Assembly (NCBI RefSeq): GCF_016924145.1
Contig: NZ_JAFFZO010000043.1
Span: forward strand, 1-37,994
Length of the DNA: 37,994 bases
Source: Amphritea pacifica
GTDB taxonomy: Bacteria; Pseudomonadota; Gammaproteobacteria; Pseudomonadales; Balneatricaceae
Reading direction: 5' to 3'
Shown here: positions 7,046 through 15,298 of the stretch, one piece after another
How positions within the stretch are numbered: position 1 is the stretch's first letter
Layout: each line of letters starts with the position of its first letter
Translations under genes and position numbers: made by a program
The notes under the pieces: generated by a model
What the model saw: the letters and a program-made list of their open reading frames with translations, nothing else
Told to the model about the DNA's origin: nothing
Databases searched by the model: none

Positions 7046-7750
7046 ATGGCAGAGATCATAGAATTAAACGATACCTCAAGCGAAGTGCGCACCCTGGCCG
7101 ATCGTGTCAGTGGCCAACTGATTACCGCCATTGTCCGCGGTGATATCCCTCCGGGACAAAAGATCAGCGAACCGGAACTGGCCCGCACCTACGGCATCAG
7201 CCGGGGGCCTTTACGCGAAGCGATCCGTCAGCTCGAAGGCTTGCGCCTGGTGGTCCGTATTCCCCATGTCGGGGCCCGTGTTGTATCGCTGAGCCCGGAA
7301 GAGTTAGTTGAGATCTACCGTATTCGTGAGGCGCTTGAGGGCATGGCCTGTCGACTGGCGGCCGAAAATATGTCGACAGATGAGATCAACAGCCTGCGGG
7401 AACTGCTCTATCAGCATGAGCGAAATATCCAGGAGATTGATGGACGCGCCTACTTTCAGAAAGAGGGCGATCTGGATTTTCACTACCGCATCGTTCAATC
7501 CAGTAAAAATTCTAAACTGTTTGAGCTGCTGGGTGGTGAGCTTTATCACCTGGTACGCATGTACCGTTACCAGTTCAGCGTTTCTAAATCACGTCCGCAA
7601 CGTGCCCTGAAGGAGCATCATCGCATCCTGGATGCGATCGAAGAGAGGGATGGCGAGCTGGCAGAACTGCTGATGCGTCGGCATATAGGCCGGGCACGCC
7701 GTAATATAGAAGAACGTCTGAACCCAACGAACAAAGAAGAGAGGGAATAA
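7046..7750 (+). CDS. GntR-family regulator with FCD domain, probable prp operon repressor
   Basis: The 234-residue product has a GntR winged HTH (about 15-85; ISEPELARTYGISRGPLREAIRQLE). An all-helical FCD ligand domain (about 95-225) follows. The FCD metal/ligand residues are visible as DLDFHYRIV, EHHRILDAI and MRRHIGRAR. In many gammaproteobacteria a GntR gene of this type heads prpB-prpC-acnD-prpF, in place of the sigma-54 activator PrpR of enterics. The likely effector is a methylcitrate-cycle intermediate, which is an inference. GAGAAGG precedes the ATG. Only three bases separate its stop from prpB, so it is co-transcribed. TGTCGACA palindromes sit in its promoter. Confidence 0.9.
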   Translation: MAEIIELNDTSSEVRTLADRVSGQLITAIVRGDIPPGQKISEPELARTYGISRGPLREAIRQLEGLRLVVRIPHVGARVVSLSPEELVEIYRIREALEGMACRLAAENMSTDEINSLRELLYQHERNIQEIDGRAYFQKEGDLDFHYRIVQSSKNSKLFELLGGELYHLVRMYRYQFSVSKSRPQRALKEHHRILDAIEERDGELAELLMRRHIGRARRNIEERLNPTNKEERE

Positions 7751-7753
7751 CCT

Positions 7754-8644
7754 ATGAGCAAACTGACCGCTGGCGGACGTTTCCGCAAAGCATTAGACGA
7801 GACCAATCCACTGCAGATCGTGGGTACCACTAACGCCTATCATGCGATGATGGCTGAGCGTGTTGGCCACAGGGCGATCTATCTGTCCGGTGGCGGCGTT
7901 GCTAACCACTCTTATGGTCTTCCCGATCTGGGCATGACATCGATGAATGACGTGCTGGCCGATGTGGGCCGTATTACCAGCGCTGTGGAAACGCCGCTGA
8001 TTGTTGATATCGATACCGGTTGGGGGGGGGCATTCAATATCGCCCGTACCATCAAAGAGATGACAAAGTTCGGTGCGGCAGGTTGTCATATTGAGGATCA
8101 GGTTGCGCAGAAACGTTGTGGCCACCGTCCTAATAAAGAGATTGTGTCTCTGGAGGAGATGGTTGACCGTGTGAAAGCCGCTGTCGATGCTAAGACTGAC
8201 GACGACTTCTTCCTGATCGCCCGTACCGATGCGTTTCAGATGGAAGGGCTGAATGCTGCGGTTGAGCGTGCTCAGGCCTGTCTGGAAGCCGGTGCCGACG
8301 GTATCTTCGCCGAAGCGGTTCACACCCTGGATGATTATCAGGCCTTTTCTGATGGCATTAACGGCGCACACCTGCTGGCTAACATCACTGAGTTTGGTGC
8401 GACACCGCTGTTTAATACTGAGGAACTGGCCGCTCATGGCGCGACCATGGTGCTGTATCCATTGTCAGCCTTCCGTGCGGCTAACCTGGCTGCACTGAAT
8501 GTATTTGAAGCGATTCTGCGAGATGGTGACCAGAAAGCGGTTGTCGACACGATGCAGACCCGCATGGATCTTTACGATTTTCTCAACTACCACGACTTTG
8601 AACAGAAGTTGGATGCGCTGTTTCAGGAAGGTAAAAACAAGTAA
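7754..8644 (+). CDS. prpB: 2-methylisocitrate lyase
   Basis: The 296-residue product cleaves 2-methylisocitrate to pyruvate and succinate, the last step of the methylcitrate cycle. It is a typical PEP-mutase/isocitrate-lyase TIM barrel: SGGGVAN near the N-terminus, metal-binding VDIDTGWGG, catalytic loop [11 protein letters not shown] at about residues 120-130, and ARTDAF. Length matches PrpB (~296). GAGGGAATAACCT precedes the ATG, three bases after gntR. The codons for GWGG contain a nine-G run (8022-8030). Confidence 0.96.
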   Translation: MSKLTAGGRFRKALDETNPLQIVGTTNAYHAMMAERVGHRAIYLSGGGVANHSYGLPDLGMTSMNDVLADVGRITSAVETPLIVDIDTGWGGAFNIARTIKEMTKFGAAGCHIEDQVAQKRCGHRPNKEIVSLEEMVDRVKAAVDAKTDDDFFLIARTDAFQMEGLNAAVERAQACLEAGADGIFAEAVHTLDDYQAFSDGINGAHLLANITEFGATPLFNTEELAAHGATMVLYPLSAFRAANLAALNVFEAILRDGDQKAVVDTMQTRMDLYDFLNYHDFEQKLDALFQEGKNK

Positions 8645-8676
8645 TCAGCCACAGCGCTGAAACCCGATGAGCTAAC

Positions 8677-8699
8677 TCCCGCTGAGCGTTAAAGCGGGA
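8677..8699 (+). other. Stem-loop between prpB and prpC
   Basis: TCCCGCT (8677-8683) and AGCGGGA (8693-8699) form a 7-bp perfect stem with a 9-base loop and no T run. It is more likely an RNA-stability or processing hairpin within the operon mRNA than a terminator. Confidence 0.5.
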
Positions 8700-8779
8700 A
8701 GATCGACAGAGTCAAAGCAAAAAATACTGTAACGGGTAAACACACTTTTCAGGCCCGCAAGCAGAGAGGAGAAGATAGG

Positions 8780-9910
8780 ATGGCTGAAGCTAAAAAATTA
8801 AGTGGTGCGGGTCTGCGTGGTCAGTCCGCTGGTGAAACGGCACTCTGTACCGTTGGGCAGAGTGGTGCAGGTCTGACATACCGTGGCTACGATATCAAAG
8901 AGCTGGCGGATAAGGCGCAGTTTGAAGAGGTCGCTTATCTGTTGCTGTATGGCAAGCTGCCAAATCAGGGTGAGCTGGATGCTTATAAAGCCCGCCTGAA
9001 AGGGATGCGCGCGCTGCCTGCTGCTCTCAAAACCGTGCTGGAACAGATTCCCGCGGACGCTCACCCAATGGATGTGATGCGTACCGGCTGCTCCATGCTG
9101 GGCAACCTGGAAACCGAGCAGGATTTTACCGAGCAGCATGATCATATCGATCGGATGCTGGCAGTTTTTCCGGGTATGATTAACTACTGGTACAACTTCA
9201 GCCATCATGGCAAGCGTATTGATGTGGAGACCGATGCCAACTCTATCGGTGAGCAGTTCCTCTGGACCCTGCACGACAAGAAGCCTGAACCGCTGCATGT
9301 TGATGTGATGCATGCTTCGCTGATTCTTTATGCTGAGCATGAGTTTAACGCCTCAACCTTTACTGCCCGGGTGTGTGCTTCAACGTTATCGGATATCCAT
9401 AGCTGCGTGACCGCTGCCATTGGTTCCCTGCGTGGCCCCCTGCATGGCGGTGCTAATGAAGCGGCGATGGCGATGATTCAGGACTGGCGTTCTCCGGATG
9501 AAGCGGAAGCCGAAATCATGGCGATGCTGGCGCGTAAAGATAAGATCATGGGTTTTGGCCATGCGATCTACCGGGATTCTGATCCCCGTAATGCGATTAT
9601 TAAAGAGTGGTCCAGAAAACTCTCTGAACAGGTGGGCGATGAGTATCTGTTCGCCGTGTCTGAACGGGTGGAAGCGGTGATGTGGCGTGAGAAGAAACTG
9701 TTCTGTAACGCCGACTTCTTCCATGCTTCTGCCTACAATTTCATGGGCATTCCGACCGAGCTGTTTACCCCGATTTTCGTGTGCTCCCGGGCCGCAGGCT
9801 GGACCGCACATGTGATGGAACAACGTGCCAATAACCGCATTATCCGCCCATCGGCTGACTACAGTGGCCCAATCAGCGCCGAGTGGATCGATATCGCTGA
9901 CCGTCCATAA
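8780..9910 (+). CDS. prpC: 2-methylcitrate synthase
   Basis: The 376-residue product condenses propionyl-CoA with oxaloacetate to give 2-methylcitrate. It belongs to the short citrate-synthase family. Marks are GLRGQSAGETALCTVG at the start, LTYRGYDI, the catalytic His blocks GPLHGGANEAAM and MGFGHAIYRDSDPRN, and the C-terminal RPSADYSGP. GLRGQSAG and the size favour PrpC over GltA (~430). A strong GAGAGGAGAAG precedes the ATG. It lies between prpB and acnD in one transcription unit. Confidence 0.95.
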   Translation: MAEAKKLSGAGLRGQSAGETALCTVGQSGAGLTYRGYDIKELADKAQFEEVAYLLLYGKLPNQGELDAYKARLKGMRALPAALKTVLEQIPADAHPMDVMRTGCSMLGNLETEQDFTEQHDHIDRMLAVFPGMINYWYNFSHHGKRIDVETDANSIGEQFLWTLHDKKPEPLHVDVMHASLILYAEHEFNASTFTARVCASTLSDIHSCVTAAIGSLRGPLHGGANEAAMAMIQDWRSPDEAEAEIMAMLARKDKIMGFGHAIYRDSDPRNAIIKEWSRKLSEQVGDEYLFAVSERVEAVMWREKKLFCNADFFHASAYNFMGIPTELFTPIFVCSRAAGWTAHVMEQRANNRIIRPSADYSGPISAEWIDIADRP

Positions 9911-9984
9911 GCTGAACTGGCTGAGAGGAGAGGGGCTGTGGTGAAGCTCAGCCCTTTCCCTAACTAAGATTTCAATGGTGTGAT

Positions 9985-12594
9985 ATGAATACTGAATACC
10001 GTAAACCGTTAGCAGGTACTGGCCTGGATTACTTCGACACCCGTGCGGCGGTTGAAGCGATTAAGCCAGGTGCTTATGCAACGCTGCCTTACACCTCCCG
10101 TGTTCTGGCTGAACAACTGGTGCGTCGCTGTGAACCCGAAGCACTGACTGATTCCCTGAAACAGCTGATTGAGCGCAAGCAGGATCTCGACTTTCCCTGG
10201 TATCCGGCCCGTGTGGTCTGTCACGATATTCTCGGTCAGACCGCACTGGTTGACCTTGCTGGCCTGCGGGATGCGATTGCTGAACAGGGTGGTGATCCGG
10301 CTAAAGTGAATCCGGTTGTACCAACCCAACTGATTGTTGATCATTCGCTGGCTGTTGAAGCACCAGGGTTTGATCCCGAGGCTTTTCAGAAGAACCGCGA
10401 TATTGAAGATCGTCGTAACGATGACCGCTTCCACTTTATCGAGTGGTGTAAAACCGCCTTTGATAACGTTGATGTGATTCCGGCCGGTAACGGTATTATG
10501 CATCAGATCAACCTGGAGAAGATGTCTCCGGTGATTCAGGCCCGTGACGGCGTTGCCTTTCCGGATACCTGTGTGGGTACCGACAGTCACACCCCTCACG
10601 TTGATGCGCTGGGTGTTATCGCTATCGGTGTCGGTGGTCTGGAAGCTGAAACCGTCATGCTGGGCCGTCCCTCTATGATGCGCCTGCCGGACATTATCGG
10701 CGTTAAACTGGTGGGCAAGCGCCAGCCGGGGATTACCGCCACCGATATGGTGCTGGCGATCACTGAGTTTCTGCGTAATGAGAAAGTCGTTTCCGCCTAT
10801 CTGGAGTTCTTCGGTGAGGGGGCTGCAACCCTGTCGATTGGTGATCGTGCGACGATCTCCAATATGACGCCGGAATATGGTGCCTCTGCCGGCATGTTCT
10901 ATATCGATGAGCAGACCATCGAATATCTTAAGCTGACCGGTCGTGAGCCGGAACAGGTTGCTCTGGTTGAACAGTATGCCAAAGAAACCGGCCTGTGGGC
11001 GGATGATCTGGTTGATGCTCAGTACGAGCGGGTGCTGGAATTTGATCTGTCTACCGTGGTCCGTAATATGGCGGGTCCGTCTAACCCACATCGCCGTTTG
11101 CCGACCTCCGCTTTACACGAGCGTGGTATCTCCAGTGATGTGATGCTGGCCGCAGCCCAAGCAGAAGAAGCGGATGGCCTGATGCCGGATGGCGCCGTTA
11201 TCATCGCCGCCATTACCAGCTGTACCAACACCTCTAACCCGCGCAATGTGGTGGCAGCCGGGCTGGTTGCCAGGAAAGCCAATGAGCTGGGATTGATTCG
11301 CAAGCCCTGGGTTAAAACCTCATTCGCGCCGGGTTCCCGGGTGGCCAAACTCTATCTGGAAGAAGCCGGTCTTCTGCCCGAGATGGAAAAGCTGGGTTTC
11401 GGTATCGTCGGCTATGCCTGCACCACCTGTAACGGTATGTCCGGGGCGCTTGATCCGGTGATCCAGCAGGAGATCATTGACCGCGATCTGTATGCGACCG
11501 CCGTGCTGTCCGGAAACCGCAACTTTGATGGCCGGATTCATCCGTACGCCAAGCAGGCATTCCTGGCATCTCCGCCACTGGTGGTTGCCTATGCCATTGC
11601 CGGCACCATCCGTTTCGACATCGAAAACGATGTCTTGGGGACCGACAAAGAGGGCAATGCGGTTACCCTGAAAGATATCTGGCCAAGTGATGAAGAGATC
11701 GACGCTATTGTAGCCAGCGCCGTGAAGCCGGAACAGTTCAATCAGGTGTATATTCCTATGTTTGATCTGGGAGCCGCAGAGCGTTCACCCAGCCCTCTGT
11801 ATGACTGGCGTCCACAGACAACCTATATTCGTCGTCCTCCCTACTGGGAAGGCGCACTGGCCGGTGAACGGACCATGAAGGGGATGCGTCCGCTGGCGGT
11901 ACTGGGTGACAACATCACCACAGATCACCTGTCGCCATCTAACGCAATCCAGGCTTCCAGTGCTGCCGGTGAATACTGCGCCAAGATGGGCCTGCCGGAA
12001 GAGGACTTTAACTCTTACGCAACCCACCGGGGGGATCACCTGACTGCTCAGCGGGCAACTTTCGCCAACCCCAAACTGCTTAATGAGATGTGCCGGGATG
12101 AGAATGGCGAGATTATCCAGGGCTCTCTGGCACGTCTGGAGCCGGAAGGTACCCAGATGCGGATGTGGGAAACCATCGAAACCTATATGCAGCGTAAACA
12201 GCCGCTGATCATCATCGCCGGTGCCGATTACGGTCAGGGGTCTTCCCGTGACTGGGCCGCCAAAGGTGTTCGCCTGGCCGGTGTTGAAGCGATAGTTGCG
12301 GAAGGTTTTGAGCGTATCCACCGTACCAACCTGGTAGGCATGGGGGTATTACCGCTCGAGTTTAAAGCCGGTGATAACCGCAATACCTACAGCATTGATG
12401 GCACTGAAACCTACGATGTGGTTGGCGAGATCAGCCCGCGTTGCGATCTGACAGTAGTGATGACCCGTCGCAATGGCGAGGTGGTTGAGATTCCGGTGAC
12501 CTGTCGTCTGGATACCGCTGAAGAGGTCCATGTGTACGGTGCTGGTGGTGTGCTGCAGCGCTTTGCGCAGGACTTCCTGGAAGCCAACGCATAA
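9985..12594 (+). CDS. acnD: Fe/S-dependent 2-methylcitrate dehydratase
   Basis: The 869-residue aconitase-superfamily enzyme dehydrates 2-methylcitrate to 2-methylaconitate, with PrpF needed to finish the route. It replaces the cofactor-free PrpD. The [4Fe-4S] ligands are visible as ITSCTNTSNP and GYACTTCNG. Swivel-domain GDNITTDHLSPSNAIQ and GADYGQGSSRDWAAKG are also present. Size matches AcnD (~865). Immediate neighbours prpC and prpF confirm AcnD over housekeeping AcnA. A stem-loop terminator-like hairpin follows directly, so prpF expression may be reduced or separately promoted. Confidence 0.95.
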   Translation: MNTEYRKPLAGTGLDYFDTRAAVEAIKPGAYATLPYTSRVLAEQLVRRCEPEALTDSLKQLIERKQDLDFPWYPARVVCHDILGQTALVDLAGLRDAIAEQGGDPAKVNPVVPTQLIVDHSLAVEAPGFDPEAFQKNRDIEDRRNDDRFHFIEWCKTAFDNVDVIPAGNGIMHQINLEKMSPVIQARDGVAFPDTCVGTDSHTPHVDALGVIAIGVGGLEAETVMLGRPSMMRLPDIIGVKLVGKRQPGITATDMVLAITEFLRNEKVVSAYLEFFGEGAATLSIGDRATISNMTPEYGASAGMFYIDEQTIEYLKLTGREPEQVALVEQYAKETGLWADDLVDAQYERVLEFDLSTVVRNMAGPSNPHRRLPTSALHERGISSDVMLAAAQAEEADGLMPDGAVIIAAITSCTNTSNPRNVVAAGLVARKANELGLIRKPWVKTSFAPGSRVAKLYLEEAGLLPEMEKLGFGIVGYACTTCNGMSGALDPVIQQEIIDRDLYATAVLSGNRNFDGRIHPYAKQAFLASPPLVVAYAIAGTIRFDIENDVLGTDKEGNAVTLKDIWPSDEEIDAIVASAVKPEQFNQVYIPMFDLGAAERSPSPLYDWRPQTTYIRRPPYWEGALAGERTMKGMRPLAVLGDNITTDHLSPSNAIQASSAAGEYCAKMGLPEEDFNSYATHRGDHLTAQRATFANPKLLNEMCRDENGEIIQGSLARLEPEGTQMRMWETIETYMQRKQPLIIIAGADYGQGSSRDWAAKGVRLAGVEAIVAEGFERIHRTNLVGMGVLPLEFKAGDNRNTYSIDGTETYDVVGEISPRCDLTVVMTRRNGEVVEIPVTCRLDTAEEVHVYGAGGVLQRFAQDFLEANA

Positions 12595-12608
12595 GCGTTA
12601 AACACTAT

Positions 12609-12647
12609 GCAGGGCCGGATAAGCACTCTTCCGGCTCTGCAGTTTTT
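12609..12647 (+). terminator. Strong terminator-like hairpin inside the operon (acnD-prpF gap)
   Basis: GCAGGGCCGGA (12609-12619) pairs with TCCGGCTCTGC (12630-12640), 11 bp with one G-U, 10-base loop, then AGTTTTT. By the usual rules this is a good intrinsic terminator. It lies 15 bases after the acnD stop and 118 before prpF. Confidence 0.7.
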
Positions 12648-12661
12648 ACAGAGAGTTCTTA

Positions 12662-12713
12662 AGAGAATTTTTAATAAGCGCTTATACCACTCTGATCTTA
12701 TTAAGAGTTTTCT
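12662..12713. promoter_or_regulatory. AT-rich dyads upstream of prpF
   Basis: AGAGAATTTTTAATAAG (12662-12678) faces CTTATTAAGAGTTTTCT (12697-12713), 14 of 17 paired, with the three exceptions all able to form G-U pairs. Nested in it is the perfect palindrome ATAAGCGCTTAT (12674-12685). It could be a regulator site, or an RNA structure after the preceding terminator. Confidence 0.45.
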
Positions 12714-12764
12714 GAACACGAGTCTCGTTTTTGAATGACACTCAGAGACACAGGAATATAAAAA

Positions 12765-13946
12765 ATGGCATTTGTTCCACAGGTAAAAATCCCCGCGACC
12801 TATATTCGTGGCGGTACCAGTAAAGGTGTTTTCTTCCGTCGTCAGGATCTGCCGGCAGCAGCACAGCAGCCGGGTGAAGCCCGCGACAATATCTTACTGC
12901 GGGTGATCGGCAGTCCCGATCCCTATGGTCAGCAGATTGATGGTATGGGTGGCGCAACCTCGAGTACCAGCAAAACGGTGATCCTGGATAAGAGCAGCGA
13001 ACCCGGTCACGATGTCGATTATCTGTTTGGTCAGGTGGCGATCGACAAAGCCTTTGTCGACTGGTCTGGCAACTGCGGCAACCTGACCGCAGCGGTAGGG
13101 GCGTTCGCCATCAGTAATGGCCTGGTTGACGCCGAGCGTATTCCTGACAATGGGATCTGTACCGTGCGGATCTGGCAAAAAAATATTGGTAAAACCATCA
13201 TCGCCCATGTGCCAATGACTAACGGAGAGGTGCAGGAAACCGGTGATTTTGAACTGGATGGTGTGACGTTTCCGGCAGCAGAGGTGGTGATCGAATTTAT
13301 GGACCCGGCTGATGGTGAGGGGTCAATGTTCCCCACGGGGAATCTGGTGGATGATCTGGAGGTTCCGGGCATCGGCACCTTAAAAGCGACAATGATCAAT
13401 GCGGGTATTCCAACCATCTTTCTTAACGCCTCAGATATCGGTTACACAGGGACTGAGCTGCAGAAAGATATTAACTCCGATGCCGCAGCGCTGGGAAGTT
13501 TTGAAACCATTCGAGCTCATGGCGCGCTGAAGATGGGGCTGATCAGTGATATCTCGGAAGCGGCAGCCCGTCAGCATACACCTAAGGTGGCCTTTGTTGC
13601 GCCAGCAACTGCCTATGTCTCTTCCAGTGGTAAGCGGATCTCTGCGGATGATATCGATGTCTGTGTACGGGCTTTGTCCATGGGTAAACTGCACCACGCG
13701 ATGATGGGCACTGCATCAGTCGCTATCGCCACCGCTGCCGCGGTCCCCGGTACTCTGGTGAACCTGGCCGCTGGAGGTGTAGAGCGCGATTCGGTTACCT
13801 TCGGCCACCCTTCTGGCACCCTGCGTGTCGGTGCCGCCGCAGAGCAGCAGGCCAATGGTGACTGGAGTGCCACTAAAGCGGTCATGAGCCGCAGCGCACG
13901 GGTACTGATGGAAGGGTTCGTCCGTATTCCCGGAGACAGCTTCTAA
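12765..13946 (+). CDS. prpF: 2-methylaconitate cis-trans isomerase
   Basis: The 393-residue protein of the PrpF/DUF453 family has a diaminopimelate-epimerase-like fold. It isomerises the 2-methylaconitate made by AcnD so that an aconitase can hydrate it to 2-methylisocitrate. Marks are the N-terminal ATYIRGGTSKGVFFR, GSPDPYGQQIDGMGGATSSTSK, and the WSGNCGNLTAAVGAFAI block with its active-site Cys. AGGA lies nine bases before the ATG. It is the last gene of the operon and is followed by a clear terminator at 14068-14097. No prpD or prpE is in the window. Confidence 0.95.
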   Translation: MAFVPQVKIPATYIRGGTSKGVFFRRQDLPAAAQQPGEARDNILLRVIGSPDPYGQQIDGMGGATSSTSKTVILDKSSEPGHDVDYLFGQVAIDKAFVDWSGNCGNLTAAVGAFAISNGLVDAERIPDNGICTVRIWQKNIGKTIIAHVPMTNGEVQETGDFELDGVTFPAAEVVIEFMDPADGEGSMFPTGNLVDDLEVPGIGTLKATMINAGIPTIFLNASDIGYTGTELQKDINSDAAALGSFETIRAHGALKMGLISDISEAAARQHTPKVAFVAPATAYVSSSGKRISADDIDVCVRALSMGKLHHAMMGTASVAIATAAAVPGTLVNLAAGGVERDSVTFGHPSGTLRVGAAAEQQANGDWSATKAVMSRSARVLMEGFVRIPGDSF

Positions 13947-14067
13947 GCGCTCAAACCTGTTTTTCATTCTGCCCAGAGGTTATCTGCAGAATGTTACCGA
14001 TGTCGAAGTGGCAGTCAGACGTTCAGGCCTCCCTATCAAGGACTGTTCGTTTCACTTCACGCTTAGG

Positions 14068-14097
14068 CCCTGTACGCAAGTGCAGGGTCTTTTTTTT
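14068..14097 (+). terminator. Terminator of the prp operon
   Basis: CCCTGTAC (14068-14075) pairs with GTGCAGGG (14080-14087) around a GCAA tetraloop, then TC and eight T. It ends the methylcitrate operon just before the repeat array. Confidence 0.9.
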
Positions 14098-14908
14098 CTG
14101 CAATAGGTGGTGTGGGAGTCGCATCTTCGCGACGATAGTCCGTGCCTGTAAATTGTTTTATCGCCGCAGGATGCGGCTCCTACAATGGAATTAACCCATA
14201 AATGATCGCGTTGTCTGGTGTGGGAGGCGCGCCCCCGCGGCGATAGTCTGTGCCTGTAAATTGTTTTATCGCCGCAGGATGCGGCTCTTACAATGGAATT
14301 AACCCATAAATGATCGCGATGTTCGGTGTGGTGGTCTGTTCAGTGGAGTGGGAGGAGTAGCACCGCGGCGATAGTCCGTGCCTGTAAATTGTTTTATCGC
14401 CGCAGGATGCGGCTCCTACAATGGAATTAACCCATAAATGATCGCGTTATCTGGTGTGGGAGGCGCGCCCCCGCGGCGATAGTTCGTGCCCGTGAATTGT
14501 TTTATCGCCGCAGGATGCGGCTCCTACAATGGAATTAACCCGTAAATGATCGCGTTGTCTGGTGTGGGAGGCGCGGCCCCGCGGCGATAGTCCGTGGCCG
14601 TAAATTGTTATATCGCCGCAGGATGCGGCTCCTACAATGGAATTAACCCGTAAATGATCGCGTTGTCTGGTGTGGGAGGCGCGCCCCCGCGGCGATAGTC
14701 TGTGCCTGTAAATCGTTTTATCGCCGCAGGATGCGGCTCCTACAATGGAATTAACCCGTAAATGATCGCGTTGTCTGGTGTGGAGGTCTGTTCTGTGGTG
14801 TTGGAGACCGATAGAGTTTGTCCGCTAATGCCATGTGATCTTTTATACTCTACAATTCAGGCAGATACTCTCAGGGATATGTCTGTGTAACTTAAAAGGA
14901 GAGGGGCG
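14098..14908. other. Non-coding stretch occupied by the REPIN array
   Basis: No gene is seen between the prp terminator and the VOC gene. The stretch is almost entirely the tandem array (14108-14812), followed by ~95 bases of AT-richer leader for the VOC gene. Confidence 0.75.
14108..14812. repeat. Tandem array of six REPIN-like units (108-bp period)
   Basis: Units start at 14108, 14216, 14325, 14452, 14560 and 14668, with lengths 108, 109, 127, 108, 108 and 108. A partial unit follows at 14776-14812. Each unit has a left REP (GTGGGAG head, GC-rich stem, CGATAG tail) and an inverted right REP whose reverse complement reads GTAGGAG-CCGCA-TCC-TGCGG-CGATA. They are separated by a conserved ~22-base spacer, and TACAATGGAATTAACCC(A/G)TAAATGATCGCG links one unit to the next. 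Head and tail are shared by both REPs, which is the REPIN layout known in Pseudomonas. Unit 3 and the final partial carry a different left arm (GGTCTGTTC). Confidence 0.85.
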
Positions 14909-15274
14909 ATGGATAAGCAGCATGAAAAGCTTAATTACGTAGAGTTTGGTTCGACTGATCTTGATGGATCAAAAGGTTTTTTCAGCCATGTGTTTGGTTG
15001 GCGCTTTACCGATTATGGTCCCGATTACAGTGCATTTGACCAACAGGGTCTTGAGGGGGGATTCTTTACTTCAGACCAGACTGCGAGTCAGGAAAAGGGC
15101 AGTGCGCTACTGGTGTTTTACAGTAGCGATCTTGAACAAACCCTGGCAAAAGTTGCAAGCCATGGTGGTGATATCTGTAAAGGGATCTTTGAGTTTCCCG
15201 GTGGACGCCGTTTTCATTTTATAGAGCCCGGCGGCAACGAATTTGCGGTCTGGTCTGATCAGCCTGCTGGTTGA
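14909..15274 (+). CDS. VOC-superfamily (glyoxalase/bleomycin-resistance-like) protein
   Basis: The 121-residue single-domain protein has the paired beta-alpha-beta-beta-beta arrangement of the vicinal oxygen chelate fold. It opens NYVEFGSTDLDGSKGFFSHVFGWRF, has a middle GLEGGFFTSD, and closes FPGGRRFHFIEPGGNEFAVWSD. The final Glu of PGGNEFAVW is the usual metal-ligand position of the fold, while the first half has no obvious His ligand. The substrate is unknown, and many such small proteins have no assigned reaction. AAAAGGAGAGGGG before the ATG makes the start certain. It is convergent with the Kef antiporter gene, 24 bases apart. Confidence 0.87.
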   Translation: MDKQHEKLNYVEFGSTDLDGSKGFFSHVFGWRFTDYGPDYSAFDQQGLEGGFFTSDQTASQEKGSALLVFYSSDLEQTLAKVASHGGDICKGIFEFPGGRRFHFIEPGGNEFAVWSDQPAG

Positions 15275-15298
15275 ACCGTTACCGCAGCAACAGGACTG

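Noticed and set aside
9912-9984. Terminator between prpC and acnD
   Set aside because: Short inverted GGGCT/AGCCC segments exist, but the loop is long and the tail is only TTTCCC. This is not convincing.
10009-11091. 360-residue minus-strand frame over acnD
   Set aside because: It is antisense to a conserved enzyme, with no family motif and no ribosome site.
13991-14194. 67-residue frame after prpF
   Set aside because: It runs through the prp terminator and into the REPIN array and has no ribosome site or recognisable protein character.
14108-14812. CRISPR array
   Set aside because: Units are 108 bp, entirely repeated with no unique spacers, and contain inverted REP pairs. No cas genes are nearby.
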